Origin: Bubalus kerabau
Lineage: Eukaryota; Chordata; Mammalia; Artiodactyla; Bovidae
NCBI RefSeq assembly: GCF_029407905.1
Contig: NC_073626.1
Location: forward strand, 106,025,982 to 106,089,981
Length of the DNA: 64,000 bases
Direction: 5' to 3'
Of this stretch, positions 1 to 12,344 are shown piece by piece (the stretch's first letter is position 1; each line of letters begins with the position of its first letter). The notes under the pieces are model-generated. The model had not been told where the DNA came from, made no database searches, and saw only the letters and a program-made list of their open reading frames with translations. Made by a program: the position numbers and the translations under genes.

Positions 1-1102
1 AAAGACCTCCTTTCCCAAAATAAAAATGTCAATACTAAATTTAAAGAAGTATAAAGGAATGATTGCTTCCTTTAGAGCTAAATATTTAAATAAACATGGA
101 GATAATTGGCAACATGTTCTTTTGGGCTAATAGGCCGTGTCCAATTTTTTGGGTCTGATGTTTCAGAGGGCCTCTTTTTTCAGGGTTGAAGATGATATAT
201 TAATCTCTGAATTAAACAAATGCTATTAAATAACAGAAATAAATCCCTCAGTCTTCATTTGTATATGAAATATGGAATTAGAGAAATGACACTGAGATGA
301 TGTGATGCTGAATATGCCACCAATCAAGACTTTCTCTACTAAAACAGTCACCTACCTCCTATAATCTAGTATGACATGCTAAAATGCTCCAAAATATTGA
401 AAATATAAAATTAATGGTACTATTCCCATTTGGCCTTGAGATGAATATGACAAAGATTCTAATAATTTTAGTCAAAGAAAATGATGAGTAAAACCCCATG
501 AAGATTAAAGCGGTGACAAATGATCTTTTAAGTATTCTAATTGGGCTTCTCATTCGTATCTTTGATTCTACAGAAATTGCAAATCCTGATGATCCTGATT
601 TGTAAGTGCACCCAGTCAGCTTTTCTCTCTCTCACGCCACAGAATATGCCTGTTAGATTTGGAACGAAGGGATAAGCCCCCAAAATGTTAAAAATAGACT
701 ACTGCCCTGGCAGGAAGTTTAGCATTGGCAAGCACAGAACTTAGAAGGAACTGATCTAACATAAAGAAATATTCAGAGAAAGATGTGTGTATCATGCTCC
801 TGTTCTGACCATTTTCAGAGCAAAGGGTAGTAAGAGAGAGATACTGAGAGACAGAGACAGTGAGAGAGTGTGTGTGTTCTGCGCATGTATAGATTGCTAA
901 CTTCGTGCGTGTGCATTTGAACAGCTAGTATTTAAAAAACAACAATACCCAAAAGATGGAGGGACTATGAAGGAGTGCTTGCAAGACATTTTATGTATTT
1001 ACATATTACACAAATGAAAACACTTAAAATGTTGATACTGAAAAAAATAAAGTTTCACCAAAAGATTCTATATCACTTCTAAGGTATGCTAACCATAAAA
1101 CG
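1..1102. other. Low-GC single-copy sequence, no gene seen
   Basis: I see no exon, RNA gene or recognisable repeat here. A purine-rich patch followed by a short GT run lies at about 833-880. Confidence 0.5.
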
Positions 1103-1155
1103 GGCTTCCCTGATAACTCAGTTGGTAAAGAATCTGCCTGCAATGCAGGGGACCA
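1103..1155 (+). mobile_element. Bov-tA SINE fragment, tRNA-like head only
   Basis: The sequence matches the tRNA-derived head of ruminant Bov-tA SINEs: 'ggcttccctg', then a 'ctcagttggtaaagaatctg' box and 'caatgcaggggacc'. The BovB-derived 3' half is missing, so this is a 3'-truncated or degraded copy. Confidence 0.8.
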
Positions 1156-3147
1156 AATAGTCATTTATCTTTACTTTTTCTCAGAATCTCATATTTTAGT
1201 TTGTGACCTTTCCTTAAAGGAGAGTCACTTTTGTCCATTCCTAAAACAGTCTCATTAAAGGGCAAAGAATTCCAGTTACATTTCATTCTAGTTTTGTTAA
1301 GGGAAAAGAAGACTACAGTCTTCAAATTACTTTTTAAAAGAATATAGAGGAACAAAGGAATATAAATTTAGAAAGGAAACTCAAGAACATCCCTAAAGAA
1401 CTCACAGAAAACATCATGTGTATTTAGTGACCACAAGCAACCTAGACCTTGGTTTTATGTCTCTTCTGAAAGATACCACTTCCAACACAAATGATATTTC
1501 CAAACCCTTAGTGCAGCCCAGGAATTGGTGCAGACAGAAAGAGAGAACACCAACTATTGAATAACCCTTAACCACTTCCTGAGGTCCTGAAACATTCCGT
1601 GGAGCTCTACCACTTCATTATTGAACATGCTTAGAAAGTGTGAGCTCATGGGTTTCCGGCTGAAGGTACATCTAAGCAAGAGGGGGAAAAAGAGAAGTAC
1701 ATACCACCCTGCCCTATTTGTTTTAACACTGAAAATACCATTGCTCAGAGAGTAGGCTTGAGAAGAATCAGCCTAACATCTAAGTAGACACTTTTGCACC
1801 TTTTCTTTTGTATTATAAAGTGTTTTTATATTATATATTATCAAAGACAATTCCATGAGAAGGAACAGTTCACTCACTTCAAATGGTGAGGGAACATTCG
1901 AAAAATGTCTTCCCAGAATATGAAGTGTTCCAACCACACTAACTCCTTAAAATGTACTACCTTGTTTTTAAAAATAAAAGTTGGAATAATGATTTGTACA
2001 AATCCTTTTCAAGGAATTGTCATGATCCCTTGGGTCAGATATCTTCACCTATAAATCAGCCTGTAACTGTTATAAACCTGACCAAATTGTAGCATACCTG
2101 GTATCTACACTGAAATAGTAAAAAATCTCGTTCTCAATAAAATTCTTCTATGGATTGAGAGGAAGAACGTCCTGATGGTTGTAACACTTAGAAAAATAAA
2201 AGCAGTTAATTAATCTACTGCTTGTACTTTTTAGATGGGGAAACTGAAATCTTCATAGACTTGAGACTACGCTCGTTTATCTTTACCCCACAATGATCTA
2301 GAAAGCAGTTACGCATAGATTTCAGAACCCTAGTCTCCTGACAATGCTTTCCACAACACATCACAGTAAAATGCTCCTTTGAATGATGTGGAAACATCAA
2401 AAGGAGTGAGTTAGTCTGCCTGCTTCCTGCAAGAAGTTCGTTCTGGTCTACATGAACTCTTCCATGCAAGAGTGGAATGAAAATAAGCTACTTTGGAAAC
2501 CCTATATTACTCTAAGATCACATCATCATCTGAGGGCAGTTAACCACGTCTGGACTGAAGTCTCCTTTCACTGAGAGCCAGAGACAAGCTCAAGTTTGAG
2601 AAATGCTCTTTAAAAATTACTAGCTGCTGTTCGTACATGTTACCCACTAGTTTGCCCAATTTTTGACAGTGCTTATGTCCACTGAGGAGCTGTAGTTCCA
2701 TCAAGCCTCTCCACCCACAGTTTGCAGCCTGAACCCACTGTGTGAGTCCCCAGGGCTGTTCTTTCTCTAGTCACAGCTTTTTCTGAACCCCGTGTGCACT
2801 GAATAACCCAGAGGCGGTCAGAGGAAGAAACAGGCTGTAACAGGAGTAATTGGAGATTTATAAATCTGCATCAGGAAAACTGAAATAGGCTGAAATAAAT
2901 GAAAGAAAATTAGAGAGTGGAGGAATACATATACCCTCTCATCAAAAGCTCTGGCTCTTCACATTCTGGGCCTCAGAGAGGAGTAAAGCCCATATCAATT
3001 TGTGGTTATTGGCAGAGCTGAAACCAGAAGCCAGGTCTCCAGTTATGGCATACATGCTGTTGTTGCTTCTACAGATGCTTCTTCTACCTCTGTTCTATTT
3101 AGTGGCCCTAGAAATAATAGTAATAAATAACAGTTACAACATTGATG
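1156..3147. other. Single-copy sequence, no gene seen
   Basis: Low-GC sequence with stops in every frame. The longest frame, minus strand 2215-2469 (84 codons), has no recognisable domain and no splice context. Nothing else is supported. Confidence 0.45.
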
Positions 3148-3260
3148 GTAATTCAGTTTACTGAGTGCCCACCTTGTGTGAAGCATAATATTAGGTTTTA
3201 TAGGATATACAAAAACAAACAAGACTACTGGCCTTCAGTTTCGTATATTCCATCAGAGAC
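3148..3260 (-). mobile_element. Probable L2 LINE 3'-end fragment
   Basis: The 'tactgagtgcccacc..tgtgtgaagc' run followed by a 'gatatacaaaaacaaacaagac' stretch resembles the reverse complement of the L2 3' end. It is strongly diverged. Confidence 0.4.
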
Positions 3261-3429
3261 AGACATGCATAAAGAAGTAGAAAGCTGAGCTCCAGGTTTC
3301 ACAGGGAATGTACCAGTATCAAAGTCTCAAGCAGTCTCCCTTGTGTACACCAGCGTTTCCCCCTTTAAAACACAAAACAAGGCCCCTGCCTTGCTAACGT
3401 GCATCCCACGTAGAGATGCTATGGGAGAT

Positions 3430-3945
3430 GCAGTTTTATGTCCTAGGGATTCAGCAGTGATCAGACAATATTCCCATCCTACAGGGACCTACTTTCTAGT
3501 AGCGAAGGTACAAACCAAAACATTTAAGTCCACTTCACATACCGCTGTTTTGACAAGAGTAAAAAGATGTGGTTTAATAGCGAATGAGATGGGATTGGAG
3601 GACAGGCAACCTCACCTGGAGTGCAGGGAGAGGAATGTCAGGAAAAAAATCTAAGGCTGTATTGTCTGAGTGGAGCCTGAGGGGTGAGAAGTGAACCAGG
3701 GGAGGATCTGGAGCGAGAGTATTCCAGCAAGAAAGAAGAGAAGATGCAAATACCTGAGGCAAGAATCAGTTTGGTTTTTTTTTAGAATTAAAAACCCTGG
3801 TCTAATAAAGCATAGCAGAAAAGGAAAGATGAAGTCAGACCAGTAAGAAAATATGTCTCAGCCGTTTGAATGATTTACAGTGTGATCTCCTGTCAGGAAA
3901 CATTCAAGAACAGCTGGACAGGTAAAGTTAAAAGAATGTTAAGGA
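3430..3945 (-). mobile_element. Diverged L2 LINE 3' UTR
   Basis: Several blocks match the reverse complement of the L2 3' UTR in the right order: a 'cagcagtgatcagacaa' block, 'acctactttctagtag', a 'gtattccagcaagaaag' block and 'aagatgaagtcagaccag'. The + strand frame at 3343-3654 (103 codons) overlaps this relic and is not a gene. Confidence 0.55.
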
Positions 3946-5574
3946 GTGAAGTTCTTAGGTTCTCTGGTCCCATGTCATGTTTTCAGAGCTGAGGAATGGA
4001 ATTCATGAATCTGTGAGGTTTACCCTGTGGGAGTCGGAAGACCTGTGTTATTATTATTCCCAGTGAATAGCCCAGAAATGAATTTAGCAACCTGATTGTG
4101 GTTTAATCATAATTCCTTTCCCTGTAAAATGGGCAGTATCCTTCTATGTCCCTCTGAGTTAACAATAAGAGAAATCTTATTTCTCAGACTCTCTCAGGAT
4201 CACGTGCCTTGTGTCTGGTCATAGGCAGATCTGTCATCCTGGAAAACAGAAACGGTAAAGGAAGTTTGTATCTTGGAAATGAAAGAACCTGCTACAGCAA
4301 GCAGGCTGCCACAGTGGCTCAGTACCCCGAGACCCTCCCTGATCAACAAGACCCAGCTCAGTCCCCACGTTTGCCAGTTTGCTCAAGACAGCCATGCTAG
4401 AATCAGGCATGAGCAAGGGCCCCAGCCATCTCTCCTTCCCTTGAACTTCTAGAAAATATAAAAACTCGCAGAGCTGAGAGAGGAGCCAATAAGAAGTAAG
4501 GAACATGCAGCAGGTGGTACCATCTGTGCCCGGCTAATTCCAGCCAAAACAATCTGCTCCCTAGAGTTCCCAGTTGTGGAGAAGGGAAGAGAATCTGACA
4601 GTGGCGGAGCCAGGGAAGGGGAGTAGTAGGGCAAGTGCCGAGGCTATTATTCAGACGTTCAGCCGGTTGGGGAAGCAGATTATTGATGCCAGTGAACTAT
4701 CATCTCTCTCCTTTTTCTCTTTACAACCACTGTGGGAGATTCTTCCAAAGTCTCGCTAAGCTGGCAGGGATCAGATCCCACACCTGTGAGACAGATATGC
4801 AGCCATCCCTGGGAGTCTGTCACTGCAGAGATGGGGAGGGACAAACATTCCATAACAAGACGAAGAAGCACAGCCCACCCCAGGATGGAAAAACAAGGGG
4901 TGGGGGGAGCTTATGTTTATTTTATTCTATTTTCCTAGCAACCGAATTCTCTCCCTCTCGCCTGTTCATTCTTTGAAAATCATCCATGGTTGAGAATGGG
5001 ATTATAGTCCTTGTTGATCCCCGGGTTGGCATCATTTGTTAAGATAAAATTCTTCCACTTGATGGACTTCCTCGTGAGGGGCAAATCTTCTCTCCTGGCA
5101 TGCTTACAATCATGGGATGAAAAAAAATGCAAGCAATGCAAAGATAGATCAAATTGTCTGTGGTAATAACTTTCCTTTCAGAGAGCAGCAGACAGAGAGG
5201 AACCACTCTTCTCACAGATGGAGGAGACAATGATGATTTGAGGGTCATGGAAACACCTGTCCACTCAAAAAGAAAATGTCACCCACTGCAAAATTTCCGC
5301 CGTCACCTATCGGTTACAGCAGTGTCTCCAGGAAGTCATCTGTTTGGTGCAAATACCTGGGAGGGGTGATATTTGCCAATCGTCATCTTCCCTTAGATTA
5401 ATTGATCAGTTTATAGCTGAGAGTTGAGTCCTGAGGGAGTAGGGCCCAGGCAAGACCACCTTTATTGGAGAACAGAAGGTCTGGATTTCAGGTAAGGAAC
5501 CAGAAAACTGGGACTTTATGGACCCCTGAAGGAAGGGGAGATGGTGCCTAATACTAATCCTCTGCTTGAGCTGC
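3946..5574. other. Single-copy sequence, no gene seen
   Basis: There are several overlapping short frames of 60-113 codons at 4209-5369 on both strands. None has a domain, and their overlap in all frames is what chance gives. No repeat family was recognised with confidence. Confidence 0.4.
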
Positions 5575-5991
5575 TTTGTGTTCCCCCCAAAAAAGTAGGC
5601 TAAGTCCTAAGCTCTGATACTTAAGAATGTGACCTTATTTTGAAATAGGGTATTTCCGGGTATATTAAGATGAGGTCATTTGGGTGGGCCCTAAATCAAT
5701 ATGGATGATATTCTTACAAGAGAGGGAAATCTGGACACAGACCCATGCAGGGAGAAATCAAAGAAATGTGTGTGAAATCAAAGAGATTGGAATGAGGCAG
5801 CTGCAAGCCAAAGGTGCTACCATCCCCAAAAGCTAGGACAGAAAGACAGAACAGATCCCTCAGAAGGAAGCAGCCCCATCCACACCTTGATTTTGGACTT
5901 GTAGCCTTTAGGACTATAAGAGGATAACTTTCTGTTGTTTTAAAATACCTAATCTGTGGTACTTACCACAGCACTAGGAAACTAATACACC
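5575..5991 (+). mobile_element. MaLR solo LTR (MLT1/MST type)
   Basis: The order of blocks matches ERVL-MaLR LTRs: a C-rich start after 'gtgttcccccc', 'gaatgtgaccttattttgaa', 'gatgaggtcatttgggtggg', 'cctaaatcaatatgg', 'ttacaagagagg', 'caccttgattttggac', 'ttctgttgtttt' and the terminal 'ggaaactaatacac'. It is a lone LTR of an ancient non-autonomous retrotransposon with no internal region nearby. Confidence 0.85.
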
Positions 5992-7289
5992 CCCCAAACA
6001 AAGCACAGTGAGGCTTCCAGTTTTCAGTCTCTGGGTCGGTCTAAACATCAAGATCAATTCTTGATTCGACCCATGGGTGCCTGGGATTTAACAGATAAAG
6101 GTCAGCAGGAATATCCCTCTTGGTTTTGAGACACGTCTCATCAGGAAAAAGACAAACTGCTTACTCTTTTTTTCCCCAAAAGTCTTCTATAAGGTAATCG
6201 CTTTAATTAGGATAATTAAATTCTTGTTTCAAAGGGCACCAAAGTGCAAGCATTATCGTCTGATTTCCTGTAAAGCGTCTTTTTCCTGCCTCCTGTCCCA
6301 CATGGTGTCCATTAGCCAGAGAAGCTCCGAGTGAGTCAGACATTCTCGTTATAGGTTTGTGGCTCATGTCAGTGCTAAGAAGAGGGAAATGAGAAAGGAA
6401 AACATAAATTGGGAAACCGTGTCAGAGGGCAGGCCGAGATAATGCAAGTACCAGAAAGCAGAGGAAAAGGGTGTTGTGTGGGAACCAAAACCTTGCTTCA
6501 GGTAGGAAATGTCAGAGAAAAATACAGTCACGTTTTGAAATTAAGGGAAGCGGGGAGTGGTGGAATACAAACTGCTCTTTGCTGTGTTTTTTGGCAGTCT
6601 GAATTCAGTACTTGAAGTGAGTGCTACTCGCCCTCTTCCCTAATTCATTGCTGCTGTAAGATCTGAACAGTTTTCAGCTCCAAGTCTCCTGGGAAATCGC
6701 TGGTAAGATTCCTGCAACGTCCTTCTATCACTGAGATTTGGGGAAGGATATTAGGAGTCCTGTGGACAAGGCAACATGAAAGCCCAGGGCAGGAGTGAGT
6801 CGACTGAGATGTGTTTTGGTAAATTGATATATCACTCTGGTACCCAGTGTCCTCAACCTGGGAATCACTGAGACCCGGTTCTGGGATGCATTCTCAGATG
6901 TAGCTGTGAACTCTGTTCTGCCCCCATATTACTCCTTATCTACTGCTACCCACCCACACATGAGAGGGCCCCAGAAGGTGCAGGTAAGAAAGTCAGGGGA
7001 GGGTTCACTGCAAATCTTTTATCTCTTTTCTAAGGAAAACAAACCCAACTCTATGTCTTCTTCACAGAGGCCAGCATGCTATCCTTTACATTGTATTTTT
7101 AGAAGATGGTATATCATCTTAAAAGCCTGGTTTAATTTGCTTTTCTCCAAGGTTTGTGGTATTTTTATATGCCATTAGTCAATTATTGCATATTACTACC
7201 AATAACAGTCCCACCTAATGTATTTAATTTGTTTTGAAAATCATAGCACATCTTTACACACAGAAGAGGCAGCTTTTAACTCCATTGAT
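5992..7289. other. Single-copy sequence, no gene seen
   Basis: I see no recognisable repeat and no supported exon. Frames at 6409-6615 and 6906-7178 (+) are short and featureless. Confidence 0.4.
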
Positions 7290-7880
7290 GACTTCCTCTT
7301 TAAAAGTCCTTCTTTAAATCCCTAACCACAGTCTTTTTGGTTCTCTTCCTATCCACTGACCAAGCTCTGCTTTCTTCAACTCAGTCTTTAAATGGCAGCG
7401 TCTCCAGGGTCCCTCTGGGGCTCTCTGCTCTCCTCTTTCTGATCATTGTGGTGCAGTGACTTTTTCAACAAAGACTCAAAAATGCACCTTCCCGGTAAGG
7501 CTCTCTTCCTGTGCACTAGACCTGCACATGCAAATGAACACTGGCCATTGCCCCTTGCTGGTCTGAAAAGCACCTCAAATCTGACTCATCCAAAATGGAT
7601 GCAGCTATGTCCTCCTCCTGGCCCTGCCCCCAAAACCTGGTGATTGTCACTTCCTGGGTCACTCAGGTGGAAATCTTGAGAGTCAGCCTGCTGTATCTCT
7701 AAATGGGTTATCAGGTCTTGTGAGTCATACTCCCCATGATCTCTCCTACTTGTTCCTCTTCCTCAATCACCATCATCACTCCCTTGTTTCAGACTCACAG
7801 CACATCTCAAGAATTGTTCTAATAGCCTTTCCACCAGTCACGCTGGCCCAGTCTCACCCAAGGTGCTGCCTTACCCTAAT
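7290..7880 (+). mobile_element. Diverged L2 LINE, 3' part of ORF2 region
   Basis: The stretch near 7570-7700 ('cacctcaaatctgactcatcc', 'tcctcctcctggccctgcc', a 'tcttgagagtcagcctgc' block) follows the order of the L2 region just before its 3' UTR. The reading frame is destroyed. Confidence 0.5.
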
Positions 7881-8214
7881 ATAACAGAGAAGAGAGCTGT
7901 CACTGAGGGTTGATGGCAGAGCTGGCAGATAGGAGAATGCCCCTTTTATGCTCTTTAAAGATATTTCTTCATATTCATCACATAATGACTTTCTGGAACA
8001 TTGTTTCATCATAGTCTTAGCAGCTGTTATGTTGACACAGCTCCTTCACTATGGTTGAAAAGAATGTGCTCAGGCGAAATTATTAGTCCCCTCCCTCTCC
8101 TTTCCACCTGTAACTATTCTTGGGGTCTTATCTCCTTCTAACTCATCCTACATTACTACATGGACCAAAAGTGCTCTTTTGGTACTTTTTGGTTTTCAGG
8201 TCTGCCTTCTCATA

Positions 8215-8310
8215 CGTAAACAGGTAAGCTTTTTTTTAAGGGTGGGACCATGTTATCTGTAGTCCCACCTCTCTGTGAGTTATATCACGAAATAGATATT
8301 CAATAAATGA
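8215..8310 (+). mobile_element. Probable L2 3'-end fragment
   Basis: The 'gggaccatgttatctgtagtcccacc' region ending in 'agatattcaataaatga' resembles the L2 3' terminus. A BovB tail abuts it directly. Confidence 0.45.
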
Positions 8311-8468
8311 GGAGAAGGGGACGACTGAGGATGAGATGGTTGGATAGCATCACTGACGCGATGGATATGAGTTGAGTAGGCTTTGGGAGTTGGTGATGGA
8401 TAGGGAAGCCTGGCATGGTGCAGTCCATGGGGTCGCAAAGAGTTGGACACGACTGAGCACCTGAACAG
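8311..8468 (+). mobile_element. BovB LINE, 5'-truncated 3' end
   Basis: The copy starts in the BovB 3' UTR at 'ggagaaggggacgac' and continues through the conserved 'gatggttggatagcatcac' block and the 'cagtccatggggtcgcaaag' block to 'gagttggacacgactgagc'. About 160 bp of 3' end remain. Confidence 0.9.
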
Positions 8469-8519
8469 AGGCAGAAAATTGGGAAATACTTCCCTAGTTA
8501 AAATTACTTATTGCTGAAC

Positions 8520-8865
8520 TGAAATGCTCACTGATTTAATGCTCTAGTACAAGTTTGATTATGCCAAAGCCTTTAAAATCTTTGTGGGATTCCACAAAAC
8601 ATAGCTCTTATTCCTTAGCTTAGTCCACAAATTTTTCATGTGCTGGCTTCTCCTTGCCTCCATTTCCATCAGCTCTCACTATCCCTCCAATTGCATCTGC
8701 CTGAACATACCTCTTTATATTATTATTATTTTTTGTCCTTCAAGACACAGATCAAGGGTCACTTTCTTAAGACCCTCTTTCCTGAAACCCTAGTCTTAGA
8801 CATGCCCTCCTCTGGCTTCTGTACCTACTTCTTTAACACACTATCCAAGGGTTGGTTTCCCTAGG
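8520..8865 (+). mobile_element. Probable diverged L2 3' UTR
   Basis: The 'tgattatgccaaagccttta' block, a run of leucine/serine-like CT-rich sequence and 'ttcaagacacagatcaaggg..tcacttt' followed by 'aagaccctctttcctga' keep the order of the L2 3' UTR. It is old and diverged. Confidence 0.45.
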
Positions 8866-9108
8866 GCAACATGTTCCTGGAAGGTCAAAATTGAACATTC
8901 TGACTCCAGTGCCCAGTACTAAGCTGGACACCCAGCTAGAACCCGGAAAATCTGTGCGTCTTTTGGAAAGAGGCTGTCAGCAACATCTAGTCCCCATTGA
9001 CCATGGTTATTAGACAAAGAGAGGAATGATTTGGTGATGAAAGAGAAAATAACATAGAAAGTGAGTGATGGAAAAATAAGGACCTGTGGAAGGACCTCAA
9101 TGCAAATC

Positions 9109-9180
9109 AGAAACTTGTCATTTATGTAAAGTTTAAAAATAAAATAAAATTAAAAAAAAAAAAAAAGAAGCTTGTCATTT
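9109..9180 (+). mobile_element. 42-bp A-rich retro-insertion with target-site duplication
   Basis: The flank 'agaaacttgtcattt' (9109-9123) recurs as 'agaagcttgtcattt' (9166-9180), 14 of 15 bases identical. Between them is only a 42-bp A-rich segment ending in a 14-16 base poly(A). This is the footprint of LINE-mediated insertion with extreme 5' truncation. Confidence 0.75.
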
Positions 9181-9930
9181 CATACACTTGAAGATTTTTT
9201 TTTAACTGCTTACAAGATATATTGGGGCACAAATTTTACCGACATAGATTAACGATTTCATTTCTCATATAATCACTAAGTATGTGTAACAGCATCAAAC
9301 TCCACTGCCGATATCCAGATATTGATCAAATTGTAAACTTAGTCAGGCAAAACTCGCTACAATCCAAGTGATGTGGGTTAAAGGGAAACATGAATAAATA
9401 AGCCTTTTCTACCTAATGCTGAATGTGAACATAGCCTTTCAACTATTTTAGCAATGACTCAGATGGGGAACATGAACTAAATAAAAGAGGAAGAAGCCCA
9501 AAGTAATCTGGGATGCATTTTCTTCAACTTCTCTGGAATTTTCAATTACCTCAGTTTCCTGACAGAGCTTTGCTGATGTCAGTAATTTACAGTAACAAAT
9601 CAGCAAGATAACAGTAGGTTTGTGTGGGCCAGAGGTAAATTTGGGTCTGACATGAGTAATATATCCTGCAGTGAAGGCCAGTGGGAGGCATGAGAAAAGG
9701 TAAAATTTCTATTAGTGATTTTTAAATAAAATGAAAACCACATGCATATATCATAGAGCAGGTGCATATGCAGACCTCACTGTTCTTTCCCAGGAAATAT
9801 AACTACTTCCTTCTTGAATCCTAAGTGACTTTTAATAAGGACTCCATCATAGATGCTACTAGAAGTTTCTCTGTATTTGTATCTTAAAATGTTAGATACC
9901 AGAACACACTGTGCATACCCTCTGTATTTA
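9181..9930. other. Single-copy sequence, no gene seen
   Basis: I see AT-rich sequence with no recognisable repeat or exon. Confidence 0.4.
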
Positions 9931-10203
9931 GAGAAAGGCAATGGCACCACACTCCAGTACTCTTGATTGGAAAATCCCATGGACGGAGGAGCCTAGTAGG
10001 CTGCAGTCAATGGGGTCGCGAAGAGTCGGACACGACTGAGCGACTTCACTTTCACTTTTCACTTTCATGCATTGGAGAAGGAAATGGCAACCCACTCCAG
10101 TATTCTTGCCTGGAGAATCCCAGGGACAGGGGAGCCTGGTGGGCTGCCGTCTATGGGGTCGCACAGAGTCGGACACGACTGAAGCGATGCAGCAGCAGCA
10201 GCA
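9931..10203 (+). mobile_element. Bov-A2 SINE, near full length
   Basis: The two BovA monomers are joined by the 'cttcactttcacttttcac' linker and end in a (CAG)5 tail at about 10187-10203. This is the standard dimeric Bov-A2 layout. Overlapping frames on both strands (9928-10475) are repeat-derived. Confidence 0.95.
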
Positions 10204-10810
10204 TATAAGAGGTAGCAGATATCACCCTTGCTTTGGGTGGTATACAATGATTTAAATGAAGCTAAGACAGACAAGTGAAAGATAGACAAAATAATCTTTT
10301 GCCAATAGAAATCTTCTGCAAACCAATAATATAACTGAGCAATTTCTAAAGTCACAGAGGCAATTACAAAACGTTTTTTTCTCCAGCCGTTGTGATAATG
10401 CCTGACAAGTTCTTTCAGGTTGCTTCGTCCCAGAATGTGAAGCCCACAGATCACAAAGGCATTTAGCTGGAACACTGCAGTTCCTTGGGGTCAACAGAGA
10501 AAGCTTCATTTCTCATCACATGGTCCCGAGTGCACACTGACTGCAGGCTTTCCCTGAAAGTTGCTTCTCTTGGTTTTCTCACAAAATTGCTGATGTGAAC
10601 TGGTTCTCTCATGATTTTGCTTTTTTCTCCTGAAGCTAAAGAATATTTAAACTGCAGTTTATGATGGCGTTTCCTTGTCAATAAAATGAGGGGTTGTAAA
10701 GGAGGCTCCTTTCTATGAAGTTTAAGATGTGAGGGTAGCTCTGGTTAAGAGAGTGTTAGCATGAGAAGCTCGGTGGTTGATGACTGAAAGGCTATGCTTT
10801 CATAAAAAGC
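10204..10810. other. Single-copy sequence, no gene seen
   Basis: No repeat recognised. The minus-strand frame 10252-10509 (85 codons) and 10463-10681 (72 codons) have no domain or splice support. Confidence 0.4.
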
Positions 10811-11290
10811 ACCTGGGTTTTTTCATAAAAAGACCTGGGTTCAAGTCTCTGTTCTGCCCTTCCTAACTGAGTGACTTTGACCGTTACCTCACTAAACCTC
10901 AGTTTGCTGCTGCTGCTGCTGCTACTAAGTTGCTTCCGTCGTGTCCAACTCTGTGCGACCCCATAGATGGCAGCCCACCAGGCTCGCCCGTCCCTGGGAT
11001 TCTCCAGGCAAGAATACTGGAGTGGGTTGCCATTTCTTTCTCCAATGCAGGAAAGTGAAAAGTGAAAGTGAAGTCACTCAGTCATGTCCTACTCTTCACG
11101 ACCCCATGGACTGCAGCCCACCAGGCTCCTCCGTCCATGGGATTTTCCAGGCAAGAGTACTGGAAAACCTCAGATTACTTACCTTTAAAATGAGAATACT
11201 ATTAGTAACCATTTCACAGAATGGTTGTGGGAATCAGATGAGACAAGGGTTGTGCAAGCAGTTTGCAAATGGTCTGCATGGCAGGCTCTG
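10811..11290 (+). mobile_element. MIR SINE split by a Bov-A2 insertion
   Basis: The left part (to 10902) carries 'gggttcaagtctctgttctg', 'gagtgactttgacc' and 'ctaaacctcag'. The right part (from 11165) resumes with 'aaacctcag', 'taaaatgagaatac' and 'gggaatcagatgag'. This is the MIR core in order, interrupted at 'cctcag' by the younger Bov-A2. Confidence 0.8.
10903..11164 (-). mobile_element. Bov-A2 SINE inserted in a MIR, with 9-bp TSD
   Basis: It starts on the + strand with (CTG)5 and reads the Bov-A2 reverse complement to 'caagagtactgg'; about 25 bp of the element's 5' end are missing. 'aaacctcag' flanks it at 10894-10902 and 11165-11173. The + frame at 10941-11294 is antisense Bov-A2. Confidence 0.95.
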
Positions 11291-12340
11291 GTAAAGGGGC
11301 AGGCGTGTGCAGTGCATTTATTTCATCTCTTCCTCAGTGTCCTTTCTTCCCTCCTGGGTTTGAGGGAAGTCTGCTTTTGATAACCTATTCCTAGAGTTAG
11401 GTCCACAGAGAGTTCTCTAAAAGGAACACAATAATTTCAGTACTTAGAAAATTTCCAGCTTGTAATTTTTCGGGGGCTGGGATGGTCTCAAGATTCATCC
11501 TCAAAGGAACCCTTTGTTTCCTGGTGGGTGTGAGCCTTGGGTTCATGAAAGAGGAAGGAATGCTTGACAATTATCAGGCCAATGAGAGGCCTCAGAGCAT
11601 GAGAAATGAGGAGGCTGTTATGTCTCGATTCTAGATACATGGGGCCTCTGCTGCTCTGAGCAGATAATCCAGGACGATAATGAAGTAGTCACAAGGGTGA
11701 GCCTTTGAAACAAGGCAGCCAAGACACTGCTCACAGTTCGAACCTTCCCGTTAGCCCTTTTGCATATTTTAAAGAGAGACTTGTAAGTCATGAGATAGCC
11801 TTGCCTGTCAGAATAATCGGCCCATATGGGGAACTTCTTTCATAACTTGACAAGAGACGCGGGAGGGGAAGCTGCTGGAGATGAAATCTGATGATCCAAA
11901 TAGCAGGAAAAGGTTTCTAGTTTATGATCATTGTTTTCCTTCAGCTAATTTTAATTCTGATGAATACCAAGTTTTCTTTGGTACTTTTTGTTCCTCAAAT
12001 CTGTTTTTCCCCCCTATTAAACTGTTCAGCCAAGTATTTCTTAAGCCTCTATGAAAACAATACTACATATTTCTTAAGCCCATGTAAACAAACATTTCCA
12101 TGAAGACTGGCTTGAAAGATACTAGTAGATGACAATCTGAAAGGCCATTCCTATTGCAAAAATGAAAAGACTTGACAGATCGGTAGGTAAATAGATATAC
12201 AACACTAAAACTTAATGTTGATTCAGACAGACTCGAATGATGTTAACTCTTGCCATCTTATTTAGTTACTTTCAGTTCCTCTAACAGTTTACATAGGTGG
12301 AATACATTGATAAATTCTGACCCTTGGATGGGAGGACTGA
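11291..12340. other. Single-copy sequence, no gene seen
   Basis: I see no supported exon or repeat in this stretch. Confidence 0.4.
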
Positions 12341-12344
12341 TGTT

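Noticed and set aside
10941..11294. Recurrent frames reading ..RPHR.QPTRL..DSPGKNTGVGC.. at many places
   Set aside because: The same peptide appears at 9928, 10941, 37859, 51656, 52380, 56841 and 60122 because each is antisense Bov-A2. It is a repeat artefact and not a gene family.
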